64,000 nucleotides of DNA from Gracilaria domingensis (GCA_022539475.1 VCMS01000201.1:37339-101338), one strand, 5' to 3'; positions 31,780 through 43,766 are shown, counted from the first letter of the stretch. The notes: generated by a model from the letters alone, not told the origin. A program made the numbers and translations.

Positions 31780-34700
31780 GAACTTGAATTGTAGACCCGT
31801 TTCTCTGAATAAGCCTTAGACAAGAAAACTGTAGCGAAAGGCACCTCGCACTCATGTCTGCGATCCACGAGGGCCAGCCGGAAACGTATTGATCATCTGT
31901 GATTTCTGCACCACTAGTTAAGCTCAGGAGCCAATCCCTGTCGATACTGTTAAACAGGTGCTTGAACTGAGATCACTCCCATCTCTTGTATAACTCTGCA
32001 GAAGACAGAATGCGAACGTTCCCGGAAGCAATCATGGTCATCGCGTAGGTTACCTCAGGGCTCAATAGCACCCTTTCTAGTAGGGTAGGGGCATCATCTT
32101 CCAAGAGACTTCCAAGTTTCGAGGTTTTATCTCTCTCAGCTTGTAATGATGCATTCCGCAACTGAAGTGATTCAACGCAGGCCGCAAGCCCTGCCCACAA
32201 TGCAGGGAACAAAAAGGTATCTGCCTCTTTCAAAATCTTGAGCTTGTAGCAGCTGGTTACAACTGGTTACAACTTCTCCAAAAACAGCGCACACCGTTGA
32301 CTCCCTCAGCGACAGATCCGGACTGCAAGAAAAGAATTGCAAACTGCATGCGGGTAGAAGCCAGTGAAGTTCTGCTGGTTGCCGCAGTGTGGATTCGTAC
32401 CTTGGTGTGGTCAACCTTAAAGCAAGCGCGGTTGAAGCACGAAAATCGTGAATCTTCTTCTGGCTTGCTCGAAAACGCTCAAGAAATTCCCATGCTGCTC
32501 TTTGAATTGGAGATTCTGACGCAGTTTGCAAAACGTCCATTATGCGTTCTGACGGAGATCCAGTTGCCGACCATGCGTCAGTAACTAGAGAAATAGCTGC
32601 AAGCGCAGGGAATGCACCCTCACCAAGTGTTGCTATAGCCGTACGTAGGTACATGCCTCTTTCCGTAGATTCGAGATGCTCCAAAGGAATCACTGCAAAT
32701 TCTCGCGATCCAATAGCGATTGATGCTAAGCATGATGCGGAGGCTGTGAGAAGCACCTCGTGTCGTACGTTAGATAGCCACGAGTTCAGTACTCTTTCTG
32801 AAGGGTCAGCAAGTTCCCGGAAGATCTTGGCTATCAAGCTAATGAGCTGTAGGTTTCTTGTTATGTGACCATGAAGCATTGGTGAGGCCTGCCTACAGAG
32901 TCTATCAATAAGCATCATACTTACCAAACCCGACGAAACCAGCTCATCGACTACAGTCTCATCTGAACTCAAACTTACATCATCTTCTACTAATATTCTC
33001 CGAAGCATGTCAATAATGTACAACACAGCATCAAGACCATTGAATGGAAATAAAAAAGTTACGATAGAATGGGCCATGCTTCCAATACCAAGAGAGGCAC
33101 AGGGAGGAACTGATCGATACCTATGCGACGGAAGATCCTCTGAACATTGGGCAAAAACAACATCACCCTCACCCGGTTGAACCATGGAAAGCGTTGATGC
33201 GACCCGATTGATTTCAGCGCCGTGTTGTTCTGCAAGAGACTTCCATATGTACTCGGTTCTTCGTCAATCACATTGAGTGTGTTTCGATAACCATCTGACA
33301 CTTCAGTCAATGTGTCCAAACAATTCTCAAGATAAAAAATTTCATGAGCAGCACTCTTCTTATCATTGACAAGCACTGACAACAACCTGATAAGAGGTGC
33401 ATATGATAATGGAAAAATCCCAGAGGCGAGGTGAAGTAACACATTGATCTCTTTGAGCTCGAACCCTAGCTCCATACTCTGCCATAACGTTTGAGCCACT
33501 GTGACACATGTGCTCTCTCCACTCCGGGTGAGAACAGCAGCTGACAGTTCAACAATCTCCAAAACTTGTGAGGATGTAAAGTTAGACGGAGAAAACATGG
33601 TTCGAAACGCTGCGATATCATCCCAATAAGATCTAAACACGTAACTCTCGAAAGATTGACAGATGCCCATGTCACTTTTAGAGATATCCTGAAGTGGGCG
33701 GAAAACATTTGCTCTTAGACCATATGCCATATGTGTAACGCCGTTTCGGTTCATCTGTACCACGGAAGAGCTCTTTCTTCTTACGTACGATGAAAAACAC
33801 TGAACCCTTGATGACCAAGAAAAACAGAGATGGGCGTTTTCTGCGAAAGGAGAAACATGGAGCGAGCCATACTGCTTGTTTAACGTTTCTAAGTCCTCAT
33901 GAGCTTTCTTGGACCAAAAAATTGTATGCTCCTCGTCTTCTACCATGGTATTATCACTTGGATCCTCTGGGTATGTTACAGATGATAGATCATTCGACCA
34001 ATTAAGAGCTGCAGCAAACAAAATTGTGCCTTTCCCGACCATCGATGATGCAGTTCGAAAGCGAAGGAGAATGATTCAACGGGTCTTTTCGCGCTTGAAC
34101 GATCTCTGTCAACTTGGAAAGTATTTCTTCCTTCGATTGCGGATCAATTCCCACCACGACAGAAAACGCAAATAAAGATTCTAGAACCCACCAATGCTCC
34201 ACGACTTCGATGGTACGTGCGGTTGACGCGTTTTGATTCTTTTGGGCGTCCAGCACAGCGATACCGCTTCCGATGATGATGTTTTGAATGTTTTCTTTGT
34301 TTTTCAAAACAAATTCTGAGAACTGCTCGCAGCACACATGACCCTCCTCTTTTTGCGATAGGATAAGAATCGTCGTAAGGGCAGAAAACGCATCTCTCTT
34401 CTGCTTCTTCCAGAACTGCTCGAGAGCTTGAATCGCAGTACTAGATTTCAAATCAGTGCGATAGCCAAGAATATCCGTGACATCATCGACTTCGGCATAC
34501 GCAAGATAATCGCGCAGCAGCAAGGCAGCATCATACTGGCCCAATGACAGCTCTTTTTCAATAGACGGGATGAAATCAAGCCCCGCATCTGTTGGATTTG
34601 GAAATTCCAAAGTCTCAGCTGCATCTTTGCGATATCGAACGTAGTCAAGATCGGCATTTTTCCCGAGTTGTTGAATGTGAACGGCGCGAAGCAATTCCTC

Positions 34701-34808
34701 TACGTGATCTTCCAGAATTGACTTCAGCTCTGTGCGATTCAATCTTGCGGAACGTAGTAGGGTGCAAAGAGAAATAAAAGAGAAGCTTGCCGCGTGTTCT
34801 TGTCCCAT
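31780..34808 (-). pseudogene. NUP188: NUP188-like nucleoporin pseudogene
   Basis: Nup188 is a large alpha-solenoid scaffold of the nuclear pore inner ring. Starting at ATG 34808, the first frame has helical repeats (SLGQYDAALLLRDYLAYAEV, EVVEHWWVLESLFAF). The second (34042-33059) has GTILFAAALNWSND and FPLSYAPLIRLLSVLV, the region matching human Nup188 around its VLLAWAL and MFPHLLSPLLQLLRALV segments. The third (33185-32172) carries the SH3-like insert start STLSMVQPGEGDVVF and more solenoid helices. The fourth runs 32233-31973 and ends at TGA 31973-31975, after which the same frame continues as SQFKHLFNSIDRDWLLSLTS. Frames change near 34060, 33265 and 32250. About 1,000 residues are covered, roughly the N-terminal 55-60% of the family length. 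Confidence 0.7.
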
Positions 34809-35951
34809 TTCTGTTCCAGATTGATGGCCGGAAGATTATATCGCCGCGGTAATGAGACGAATAGTAAGCTGTTGAAGATTCCGAAACAATAACGATGCTC
34901 AGGCGCGCTGACAGGTTCATGTGAGAGTTAAAAAACGCCCGTGGGCAAGAGTCACAGAATCGTACCCTGTTGTGGCTCTCTGCGGCGTATTGAGCGAACA
35001 CGAAGGACGGATAACGATTTTACCTTGATACGAACCAAACGCTCTCTTCGATACGAATATGCCTACTTCGAGACCCATGATCCAGGGCGCACACAAGAAG
35101 ATCTTTGAATTCAATTTGAACTCTCGGTTTTGTAAGGACTAACAATGATCAGAGGATCAGTAGCCAGCCCATAGTAGCCTTTACCTAATGGCAGGGCTGT
35201 GATTAAGCACGCAACAGACGATACAAGACGCTAGCTTTAGCCCGCCGCGCAGCAGTCGCTTCCCACAGTGTATCGGGACTCGGGCGTCACCCCCGAAGAG
35301 GTCTAGCCGGTGCCTACTGGTTCAGCCATTGCGTGCGCGACGAGCTCTCACCGCGTTTGCGTCGCCGCTTTGTGGCTTGGTTGGCGCGGTTACGAGTGCT
35401 GCCTTCGCTGCCATGGCTTCGCTGCCAGGCTTTGCGGTTGGCCGCCCGTCATTTATACATTTGACGGACAGACCGCTTCGAAATTCTTGGCCCGTAATAT
35501 CACGGGGAACCGGGGGAGTGTGTGAGCAATTCTGGCACTTGCACCCCTAGTGCTGTGCATTGCTGTACTGCGCCTCTCGGCTAATGAACTTGCGCATCTT
35601 CCGCTGCGCAGCTACGCTAATAAACATTCCAACCGGTCCTTCGACGGGAGTTGTCGTGGAGGCAACCACTTGGGAGGGACTTTCGTGGCCGCTGCTTCGC
35701 TTTCAGAGCACTGCTCAGTCGCACAGGGTTCTTCATCTGAACTTTATGTGCTCTCGATCTCCGTCGCAGAGTTCGAATGCGCGCTCACTCTCGACGCTAT
35801 ACCTTTGTACAAACAACTTGAACGAGTAGAAGCACCCATTGCTTCGAATCTGTTTACCAAGTTCTTCCCTTACGTGCGGCTGAGCTAACGATTGATCTAC
35901 AACAACATCAGTCTGCAGTATTTGACCTCCGCTTTTACCCCTGCCACCACA
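34809..35951. other. No supported gene
   Basis: Contains the upstream region of the nucleoporin relic and, from 35310, overlapping plus-strand frames with Ala/Leu-rich peptides but no domain. The last 60 bp could be the leader of the ORF at 35952. Confidence 0.35.
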
Positions 35952-36201
35952 ATGAACTCCGCATTCGTCAACGCACTCCCGCTGCCCACATCTTCTGCCA
36001 AGGCGCTTTCAAATTTCCCTTTGTCACAGCCCCAATCAGTGGAAGCACTAATCATGCCCATAGTGGCCCCCATAACCATGCGCTGTCGAAGAGATCTTAA
36101 GAAGGAGAAGAGCCTACGTAATTTGGAATTCGCCCGTGCCCGCAAGAAGGTTTTCCGTCGTTTGAATCGCCGTGCTGTGCAATACGCGGAGCAAAACGAA
36201 G
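35952..36201 (+). CDS. Putative plastid precursor, first exon
   Basis: ATG at 35952 begins MNSAFVNALPLPTSSAKAL, a Ser/Ala/Pro-rich leader with an early Phe, as in red-algal plastid transit peptides. A leader of about 45 residues is followed by a highly basic helical segment (RRDLKKEKSLRNLEFARARK, then FRRLNRRAVQYAEQ). That composition fits a small plastid ribosomal or RNA-binding protein, but I cannot name it. GGTAAAG at 36201-36207 is a plausible 5' splice site, with an acceptor-like TTTAG at 36240-36244. Without splicing the frame stays open to 36482, but those residues lose resemblance to a conserved protein. Confidence 0.45.
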
Positions 36202-36487
36202 GTAAAGCCTTCTTGTCATCCTTTTTTTCGACCATTCGCTTTAGATCTTCAGAGAACAGGAAACACAACCGAAGAAATAGTAGTTCTAATCCCCGCTCTT
36301 CAGCTTGCGAAGAAAAAACCCAACCTGTCTTGATCTTTATACTACGACTCGTGTTATATTTCACTGCGGGCAAACGTTTGAATCATGTACTTCTTCGCTC
36401 GTTCAGAGCTACTGGCCCGAGCGATTTCCGTTTTTATGTCGTGCAAAAACATCTGCAATTCGCCTGCCGTAACAAGAACTGAATGTC

Positions 36488-36634
36488 ATGAAACTCGACG
36501 ATGAACCTCCCCAGCGTCTTGACCTTTTTCAACCCGCGGCACAAGCCCCTCTAGAATTCCAAAGCACTTGTCCGGGCTGTCCTTTGAAACCAAAGGTCCG
36601 CCGCACATCCCCATTTCGCTTTCATTCTCTCTAG
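36488..36634 (+). CDS. Small ORF, 48 residues
   Basis: ATG at 36488 to TAG at 36632-36634. It has a CPGCP motif and a basic C terminus (KPKVRRTSPFRF). It is compact and protein-like, but it may be an exon or chance frame. It lies between the plastid-type ORF and the convergent gene ending at 36648. Confidence 0.25.
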   Translation: MKLDDEPPQRLDLFQPAAQAPLEFQSTCPGCPLKPKVRRTSPFRFHSL

Positions 36635-36647
36635 TGTCCACGAAAAC

Positions 36648-39050
36648 TCAAAATTTCATGACTTCTGATACCTTGCCATCCATAGTTGCGTGAACAACTG
36701 CATTTGTTTCAGACCCGCTTTCTCCAAGCAATCGGAAGTTCCCTATTGTCACTTCTGCCCTAACCTGGGGTTCAGCATCATCGGTCTTCAATATAGAGAT
36801 ATTCTGACTTTTGATGAATTTCTCTGGCGTCTCATCAAGTGCAAACGCGGCCACATCTAGAGCGGAATGTCTGAACCCTGACGCTAGCCGCAGGTTGCAA
36901 ATAGTCGATTTTACTTCCTTCCCATCTTTGCTTCTTGTTTCAATCAAACTTCTGCAGTTCCCATCTTGCACATGACGCAACCACTCGTGTGGAAAGTAAT
37001 TCTCGTATCTATGCGGAGCAGCGACATGTGCAGAAGTAAGCGCAAACATCATTTCATCCCTTTCGAGTAAAGTTGCAAAGTCCGATTCTGGATGGTCCTC
37101 AATGATATCCTCCACCCCCTCGTCTGTTATATGAGAGGCGACGTGATCCATGTCTTGTCGACTTTCACGATTGTAGTTAACTTCCAAGCCGTCTTGTTGC
37201 TCTTCATCCTCCTCGTCTCTTTCTGGCTTTTCCGTTTCATTTCTAGAAAGGTACTCGCCAAGTACTGTGTCCTTTCCAGCAACCGCATGATGGATTGGCT
37301 TGACCTTTTTCGTTTTAGATGGTACGGGTGTCAACGGCACAACTTTGCTCAACTCGTCCAGGTTCTTTTCAAATTGCTCCTTGTTAGACTTCTTGAGATA
37401 ATGTATCGGATCCATTAAGTCGCGATGCCATTGCGCAAGAGGTGGCCAATCGGTTTCTTCTGGTCCAGAAAGAGCCCTATGAATAATGCATGTATGAAAC
37501 CAATCCAAATTCGGGTTGCCAAGCTCCGAGGGCCATATTGGTTCCTCTTCGCCATCAGAGTCATCCATTTCGTCGTCGTCGACATCAACTAACGCACTTC
37601 AAATGAAGCTGTCCATGGTATCAACAGCCTCCTTCTGAATATCCATGGTATCAACGGCCTCCTTCTGAATATCCTTGTATAAGTCATCAAGACTGGCGAA
37701 CGGAAAGTAGCGAATGTGTTCCTTCATAGGTATGTTGACGATGAACAAAAAACACCTCTCTAGCGTCGAAGTGTCCTTGTTGACCTCGATTCTTCCCCAG
37801 AGATACGCCAGAGTTGAAGCGCCTCTCTCCGACACTACATACCTCGCAAATATGCCTATTCTCTCGGCAGCGAGCGCGAGAACAGGGCTTTGCATGAGAC
37901 GTTCGGCCGGTTCGCAGCCTAGCATAGGAGAGACAACATCTACTGGAGAAAGGAAGAGCTTGTCCGGAACCGAATGTTGTGGAAGAAATCTAATGACATC
38001 AAGACCCCTCTCAAGCTGAATATGCCATGCATACTTGTCGATCTGGTTACTCTCGGAAACGAGCTCAGCCAAAGGGCTATGTTTTATTATGGCATGCTGC
38101 TCCAACAGTTTCTCTTCTTTGATTCCTGTAAAGGGGACAAATTCACGAGCGCTCTGAACTCTTCTTAGGTAACTATGAGAAATGTTCATGATGGTCAGAA
38201 TATATACAACTAAAATAGCATTAACGAGACAGAAACAGATAACGTACAGCAAATATGTCACGACGTTCTGCAAAATAAAAGCGTCCCCAACTTCGCGGAC
38301 ACTTCAGTGCTAAGTTGCACAAACCAAACAAGTAAAGCTTTCGAAGATGCTTCGGAACTCGATCGCTAAAAATATTCAAAGTTTTCACTGAGAGCTTCTC
38401 TAACATCAAGAAAGCGATGCAATTTGAAGCTTCATAATGACAGTACCTGATAATGCTGTGCTCAGAGCAAAACAAATCAAAGAAGCCATCGCAAACAAAT
38501 GAAGTTCCATCAATGAGCGTCGCATGCTCAAGCGCGACAAATTCCTCAATGAGTGACTGAACTCTTTCTGGAAATATGTTATAAGTAGTCTCCTTGTAGA
38601 AAACCAAAATTGATCCAAGGTGAATTCTAAACTTTTCCGACCGATCAATATCAAGGATGAAAGTGAGTACTACCTTTCCATTTGAATGATAGAGAGAATG
38701 AATATAAACACTAAGAATGTGCGACGAGGGTGCGGCAACAACGCCACGAATGTATTTGATGTTATTCTTTTGTATGTAGTTGTAGTTTTCCTGAACAAGA
38801 TTGATCACTTCTAGCGTTGTAACACCCTCCTGTTCCCACCTTGAATGTTTTGCCGCAATCTGCATGATATGTATTTGTACTCAGGCTCAGTGACGTCAAA
38901 GGGGAGAACGTTTACCCACAGAAAGTTAGTGAGAGATAACATCAAGCGCTCATACATGCTCTCAGAAAATTCATGAGTAGAAGTTTTCAGAAGATCTACT
39001 AATGGATCGGAATAAGAATTTTCTGCCAATAGATTAGATAATCTGTACGA
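36648..39050 (-). pseudogene. Unrecognised gene with introns and one in-frame TGA
   Basis: Coding-like sequence begins near 39050 after an acceptor-like TTTCGTACAG and reads LAENSYSDPLVDLLKTSTHE. The frame shifts or splices near 38870 into a 214-residue helical stretch. A GTACGT donor near 38243 and TTTTAG acceptor near 38210 suit a short intron. The next stretch ends at TGA 37599-37601. The same frame continues SALVDVDDDE into an unbroken 306-residue acidic segment (ATG 37568) with WPSELGNPNLDWFH and EYLSRNE. The plan, helical repeats followed by an acidic C-terminal part, resembles a scaffold or regulatory subunit. A 30-bp tandem duplication (37612-37671) repeats the peptide DIQKEAVDTM. Confidence 0.4.
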
Positions 39051-39633
39051 AACAAATGAACATTAGTAAGAAACCTGGGTAGAAGCGACGAGATTATGGT
39101 GACGTACGACATTCTGGAAAGTTGTATTTCAGTGTATGAACGAAGCGAAAAGAATTTCAAGCACTCAAAGAGTTGCTATGCTTGGCTAACGCTGATGATT
39201 CTAAACGTTGTGTTGCGCGCTGGGTGCATAGAGTTCAATCTTGGGAGTTCAAGTTATTGAGCAAGGTCGCATCAGCTATGTCTGCTGCCAACTTGGCAAT
39301 GCCAATGGCCGGCTGCCGCCGCCGCCGCCGCGCGCACCGCGCAGCGTGCGGCGCGCGCGGCTTGTGCTTGACGTTGCGCGCTGCCGCTCGCTTGGCACAC
39401 GCGTTTTCTCCACGCGCGCTTTAAAGCTGCCCTTTCCGAGACGCACAAGGGCGCCGCGCTTTTGTGCCACCCCAGCGGGGTGAACCCGCGCGAGTCTTCG
39501 GCGCCGCACGCCGGCTGCTCCTGCTCGCTTCTCGCCGCCGCTCTCTACTCCGCAGCTCTAAGCGCCCCCCGGCCGCCTTCTCCCCCGCCCGTCTGCGCCC
39601 CCGCCTCGCTCTCTGTTGCGCTGCGCTGAACAC
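39051..39633. other. AT-rich to GC-rich transition
   Basis: No gene is supported. GC content rises sharply at about 39300 with CCG/CGC runs. The region may hold the promoter and 5' leader of the RING-type relic that follows. Confidence 0.35.
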
Positions 39634-40599
39634 ATGGAGCGTCGCCGCCGCCGCGCCGCCCTGCTTCCAGTCCTGTTGCTGCTATTCTATTCCAGGCAGC
39701 ACGCCCTGCTCTCCTAATATCTTTCGCTCCAACAAACCGTGCACTCGTACCTTGACAATGGAGGGCAGCAACGCCTGCAGCAACTGCTCAATCTTTCTCA
39801 ACATGTAATCTACAATCCGCTGTACACCTTCTACAGCGAGCTTGCTCACGGACAACAACCGAACGGCTCCTTCATTCCCCAATACCTAACTGCCCCTAAA
39901 CAACCAACCTCTGACTTGCAAGTTCTGCGTTCCATGGGCTTGTCCATACCCGGAATCGATCCCGAACACCACTTTTTGACCGCCGACCACCAATCCACCC
40001 AGTTCACTCAGCAGTGCATCAGGTTAAACGTCCGCGTAGCCATCCCTGGCGACAAGTCCGTCATTTTCGTGAACCACTCCCCGAACATCCCCGAGGACGT
40101 GAAGGTTCCAGTCGAGTTGTCCGTGAAACAGTGAGTCCATCAGTTTGAGAGCGATGTCGCCCTTCGCATCTGTTTCGCTTGGTCCCACATTGGTGACGAG
40201 ATTCTTGGCGCAACCAGCACCTCGTTTCTCACCCTAGGACAGGGTATCAGCCGTCTTCGTGCGCGACGCTATTTACAACACGGCTCTCGCAGCGTCGTTA
40301 CAGGGCGTGGATCCCATTGATGATCGCTCCAGGTCATGCCAAGTCAACTGCACCATCTGCCTGGACACGCTGAACACTTTAAGTGGACTTCTATATATAT
40401 ATATATATGTTACATGTATACCATTTGTACAAAAAGTTAGGCTAGACGATTAACCGTGTCTGTTGCTTTTGTTGCTGTTGTTGTTTTTGTTGTTTTTGTC
40501 GCGACGCGCAGAAAATGCATCGAGCAATGGTTTCTGTACGAAAACCGATGTCCCTTGTGCGACGCACCCATCAAGCCAAATCTAACGCAAAGAAAATGA
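39634..40599 (+). pseudogene. RING-finger protein relic with signal-type N terminus
   Basis: ATG 39634 opens with Arg residues followed by a hydrophobic stretch (ALLPVLLLLFYS), then TAA at 39715-39717. The same frame continues to 40130 with QQRLQQLLNLSQHVIYNPLY and FVNHSPNIPEDVKVPVEL. A GTGAGT donor at 40131 and an AG at 40241-40242 define a 112-bp intron that keeps the frame. Exon two ends with CQVNCTICLDTL, the first RING Cys pair. After an AT microsatellite and a CAG acceptor at 40509-40511, exon three reads KCIEQWFLYENRCPLCDAPI and stops at 40597-40599, giving the last RING Cys residues. The middle Cys/His of the RING are missing. An intact relative would be an E3 ubiquitin ligase. Confidence 0.65.
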
Positions 40600-40622
40600 C
40601 AAAAAGTACAGTAGCGCGCGCA

Positions 40623-41216
40623 TCAAGTGACTAACACGCGCTTATCGTGGTGGCGCACGTTTGAAGGCGGCAGATGGTCCGTGATTTTGTTGGCGGCCGC
40701 GCTACTCAAAGTGGTAGTGAGGCGAATGATGGCCAGCCCAATGGCGCCGGCGACGGCAATGACCCACTTGATGACGCGATTCTCCACGCGCTCCACGGCA
40801 GTGTAAATCTCGGCCACCGACGTCTCTATGCGCTTCTCAATAGCGTTGGTGTCGGTCTTGAGCAGCGCAAAATCGGCCCTCTACAAAATTCTGAGCTCTG
40901 AACGCAGGCTCACACACTCGTTCTTGGTCACCATCTGGTTCTGTTGATGGCAATTGGCGTGCTGCGACAGGCGCATCAAGGCGTCTATGATGGCCTCGCT
41001 CTGCATCTGCGCAAAGCTGGCCTGTCTCACGAACGCGATCTACACAGCCGTCAGCACAGCACTCGCGCGCTCTCTCGCGCAAAACGAGGGATAAGAGGAG
41101 GCGAAGCGTCCCCTGTGATGCGTGTCGAAAGTCAGCGGCGTGTCGATGAAGATGGCTTGCTCCATCTCGGGCGTGAACGACGCGTGCAACTCAACGGCAT
41201 GCGCGTCGCCATACAT
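40623..41216 (-). pseudogene. DUF1640 / CCDC90-MCUR1 family coiled-coil protein relic
   Basis: Family members are mitochondrial inner-membrane coiled-coil proteins. The human homologue MCUR1 is linked to the calcium uniporter. From ATG 41216 the frame reads TPEMEQAIFIDTPLTFDTH and then FAQMQSEAIIDALMRLSQH. QNQMVTKNECVSLRSEL follows, then a coiled coil (EKRIETSVAEIYTAVERVEN) and a C-terminal membrane helix (IKWVIAVAGAIGLAIIRL). TAG at 41040-41042 sits at what is probably an intron 3' end (TGTGTAG) between FDTH and AFVRQASF. The matching donor is not canonical. A second TAG at 40881-40883 breaks the coiled coil. Order and spacing match the family well. Confidence 0.7.
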
Positions 41217-42150
41217 GGGCAGGCAGCAGCGGCAAGCGACACCGAAGCGTGCGCCAAGCGCGGCGCGCAAGGCGCGCGGCGCCGGCTCGCCGCCAAACGA
41301 GCGCCGAAACGCCGTGCCCCTCATCGACATCGCGCCGCATCGCATTGCGTCGCGCGGCGCCAGCGGCGTGGCGCCGGCGCGCCGCCAAACGCGCGCCCTA
41401 GCGCCGCGACCGTTATCGACCTCATGTCTCATCGCATTGCGCTGCGCGCCGCCACCCGCGCGCCGCCGGCCCGCCGCTAAACGCGTGCCCTAGCGCCGCG
41501 CCCGTCATCGACGTCGCGCCTCATCGCATTGCACCGCGCCAAGCCCGTCGGGCGCGCGCGATGAACACTTGTGCGAAGGCGCGCTGTCGCTCGCGTGCGG
41601 CTCGCGCAAGTGGCGCACGTGGCCCGACGCATGCCGCGTGCTGTGTTGCTTTGCGTGCGCCGCCCTTTTTGCCAAAAAGAGGCGCGCCGCTTTGCACGGG
41701 ACGAGGCGCGCACGCGCGGGCACATGCTAAGATGGCGGCTCCGCCGCTTTAGTCGTCGCCGTCTGCTGCCGCCGACCGCGCCGTTGACGCCTCCTCTCGC
41801 TCTTCCCTCCCCACCTCCGTTCTGCCGCCGCGTGCCACCGCCCGCCGACGTCCCCGTCCAAGCGCCGGCGTCGCCCGTGGTGCCGCATCCTCGCCCGCCT
41901 CACTTCCCCACCCCCACCTCATTGCTCGCCGCTCATATTTCACCCGCGCTCACTCTTCCTACCAGCGCTTTTTTTCAACCCGGTTTTGTCCGCGCCGCCG
42001 CTGCTTGCTGCCCGCGCTGCATATCTCCGCGTGCTCTCGCCTCCTGCTACTCCATCGCGTCGCGTCTCCTCTGCCCAATGTCTCCCCTCGTCCACCCCCA
42101 CTCCTCATTGCCTTCTTCTTTCCCCCGCCTGCACTCAGCAACTCCACCTT
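41217..42150. other. GC-rich, low-complexity block
   Basis: GCC/CGC-rich sequence gives long Ala/Arg/Pro-rich frames on both strands. GCATTGCGxCGCGC-type words recur near 41340, 41440 and 41525, as in a degenerate local repeat. The region 41780-42150 is pyrimidine-rich on the plus strand, like a 5' leader. No domain is supported. Confidence 0.4.
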
Positions 42151-42560
42151 ATGGCCGAGACGAAGAACGAGGAGCCAGATCACAGCGTGCGCGAGCAGAA
42201 TCGAGCCCTCGCAGCCCTCCGCCATCACCCATCGCTCATCGAGCCCCGTCGCGCCACTTTCCGTCCCAAAGCCGTCCGCCTCAGCGTCCACGGCACGTCC
42301 ACTTTGTACGCAGGGGGCCTAGACCAAGAACAACATAGGACGCTGCTCCCGGCTCTACCAGCTTTGTGACAAGTATCACTGGATGCCGCGTTCGCGCATT
42401 CAACGCTTGCTCGAAAAGTACCAGGGCTGCATCGAGTTGGTGGAAGAGAAGATTTTCCCCATGTTCCCCGTCAATGAGCCGTGGGCGTTTGGGTTCTCGA
42501 GCTGCAACCTCCGCTACCCACACGGACACTATGCGTCCAGAGGTCATTCTCGAGTCGTTT
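42151..42560 (+). pseudogene. Unrecognised gene fragment in two frames
   Basis: ATG 42151 gives MAETKNEEPDHSVREQNR, followed by a basic segment to about 42320. In another frame from 42323, CSRLYQLCDKYHWMPRSRIQ and YQGCIELVEEKIFPMFPVNE read as a helical, conserved-looking protein. A short intron or an indel near 42320 would join them. I do not recognise the family. Homology is lost near 42560, where AT-rich sequence begins. Confidence 0.35.
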
Positions 42561-43766
42561 CGACAGATTGGTGCTGCCGAAATGAGTCACCATTCACTCG
42601 ATGCGTCAGTGAATAGGCTGCACTTGTCCACTTGCGCCGAGAGTTGTGGAAGGACCATTAGCTGCTTTTCGAAGCCAGTGTTTTGGCGAGTAATACTCGA
42701 AAGTCTGCGCATCATAAAAGAGCAAAGGAGATTGAAAACAACGTCAAGAGCCTTTCCGCGCACTTTCTCGATCCCCTTTGTCGCTTTGATGAGAATAAGA
42801 ACGGCGTAATAAACCTGCACGGACAGACAAAGGGAGGAACCATTCAGCTTCTTGAATGGGTACGCATCATGCATAGTCATGCCAAAATTCGGCAGCCAAA
42901 GGCTCTTGTGGAGTTTCGGTGAGTTGAACATCGTAATGATTTCCTCTCCTGCACTAATCAATCATGTACGCTGATCGTGCCTCTCGCTACATTCGTCCCC
43001 GGAAAGCAACCAATCTGAGATGAGGCACATCGCCATCACCTGTCAAACATTGCCAAGTACGCCCACCGCCTCAATCATCACAACACCGGTGCGCCAGACA
43101 CATCTTACATGCAACGAGCTCTATAGTTTGATCTTTCTTCTCGTCAAGTTGCACGCTTCGCCATCGTTGAATGCGGCTGAGTGCGGCACTGGAATGTTGT
43201 GCGTTGGGGGCTCGTCAATGAGTTTTGTTAAAGCACCACGGTGTTTTCAGTCATACGCAGTTCGCAATCTTCTGTATTCATTTCTATTCAACCTATCTAA
43301 GTAAGCTCTAGGTCTACCCATAGCCTAAACAGTCGCACTCCACCTTCATCCGATACAGTCTACCTCTGGCCTCCACTATGAACGCGCTCCACTATGAACT
43401 TCCACCTGGACTACACACCCTTCGTTCACTCTCTGTCTCCGTCTTGCCGCCTATGTTAAACCAGCTCTCCACAAATCTCCAAACGGATTCGAAAGTAAGC
43501 GAACCACTTAGAAGATCGATACAAAAGCAAATCCAATCCCCGCGGTATTTTTTTAAACCCGTACAAGCGCTGCAGCTTCAGCGTGCCAAAGGAAACCTTT
43601 ATAAGCATCCGTACCGACACGAAAGAGCCCTTCATTTTTACTCGATGCGACAGCATCATTGATACGGCATACGTTCACGGCGCGCTGCCTTATCACTTGC
43701 TTCTTTCGTAGAACTATTCACGTATGTGCTTTCCGTCATCGTCACCTTGTGCACTTCAGTTTCACC
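42561..43766. other. No supported gene
   Basis: Short frames only. A plus-strand stretch at 42683-42922 (including HFLDPLCRFDENKNG) could be an exon but has no partner. The right-hand part may be the 3' flank of the hAT element. Confidence 0.3.

Noticed and set aside
41571-42338. 255-codon plus-strand frame
   Set aside because: Arg/Pro/Ser-rich throughout with no conserved motif; overlaps a pyrimidine-rich leader and appears to be compositional.
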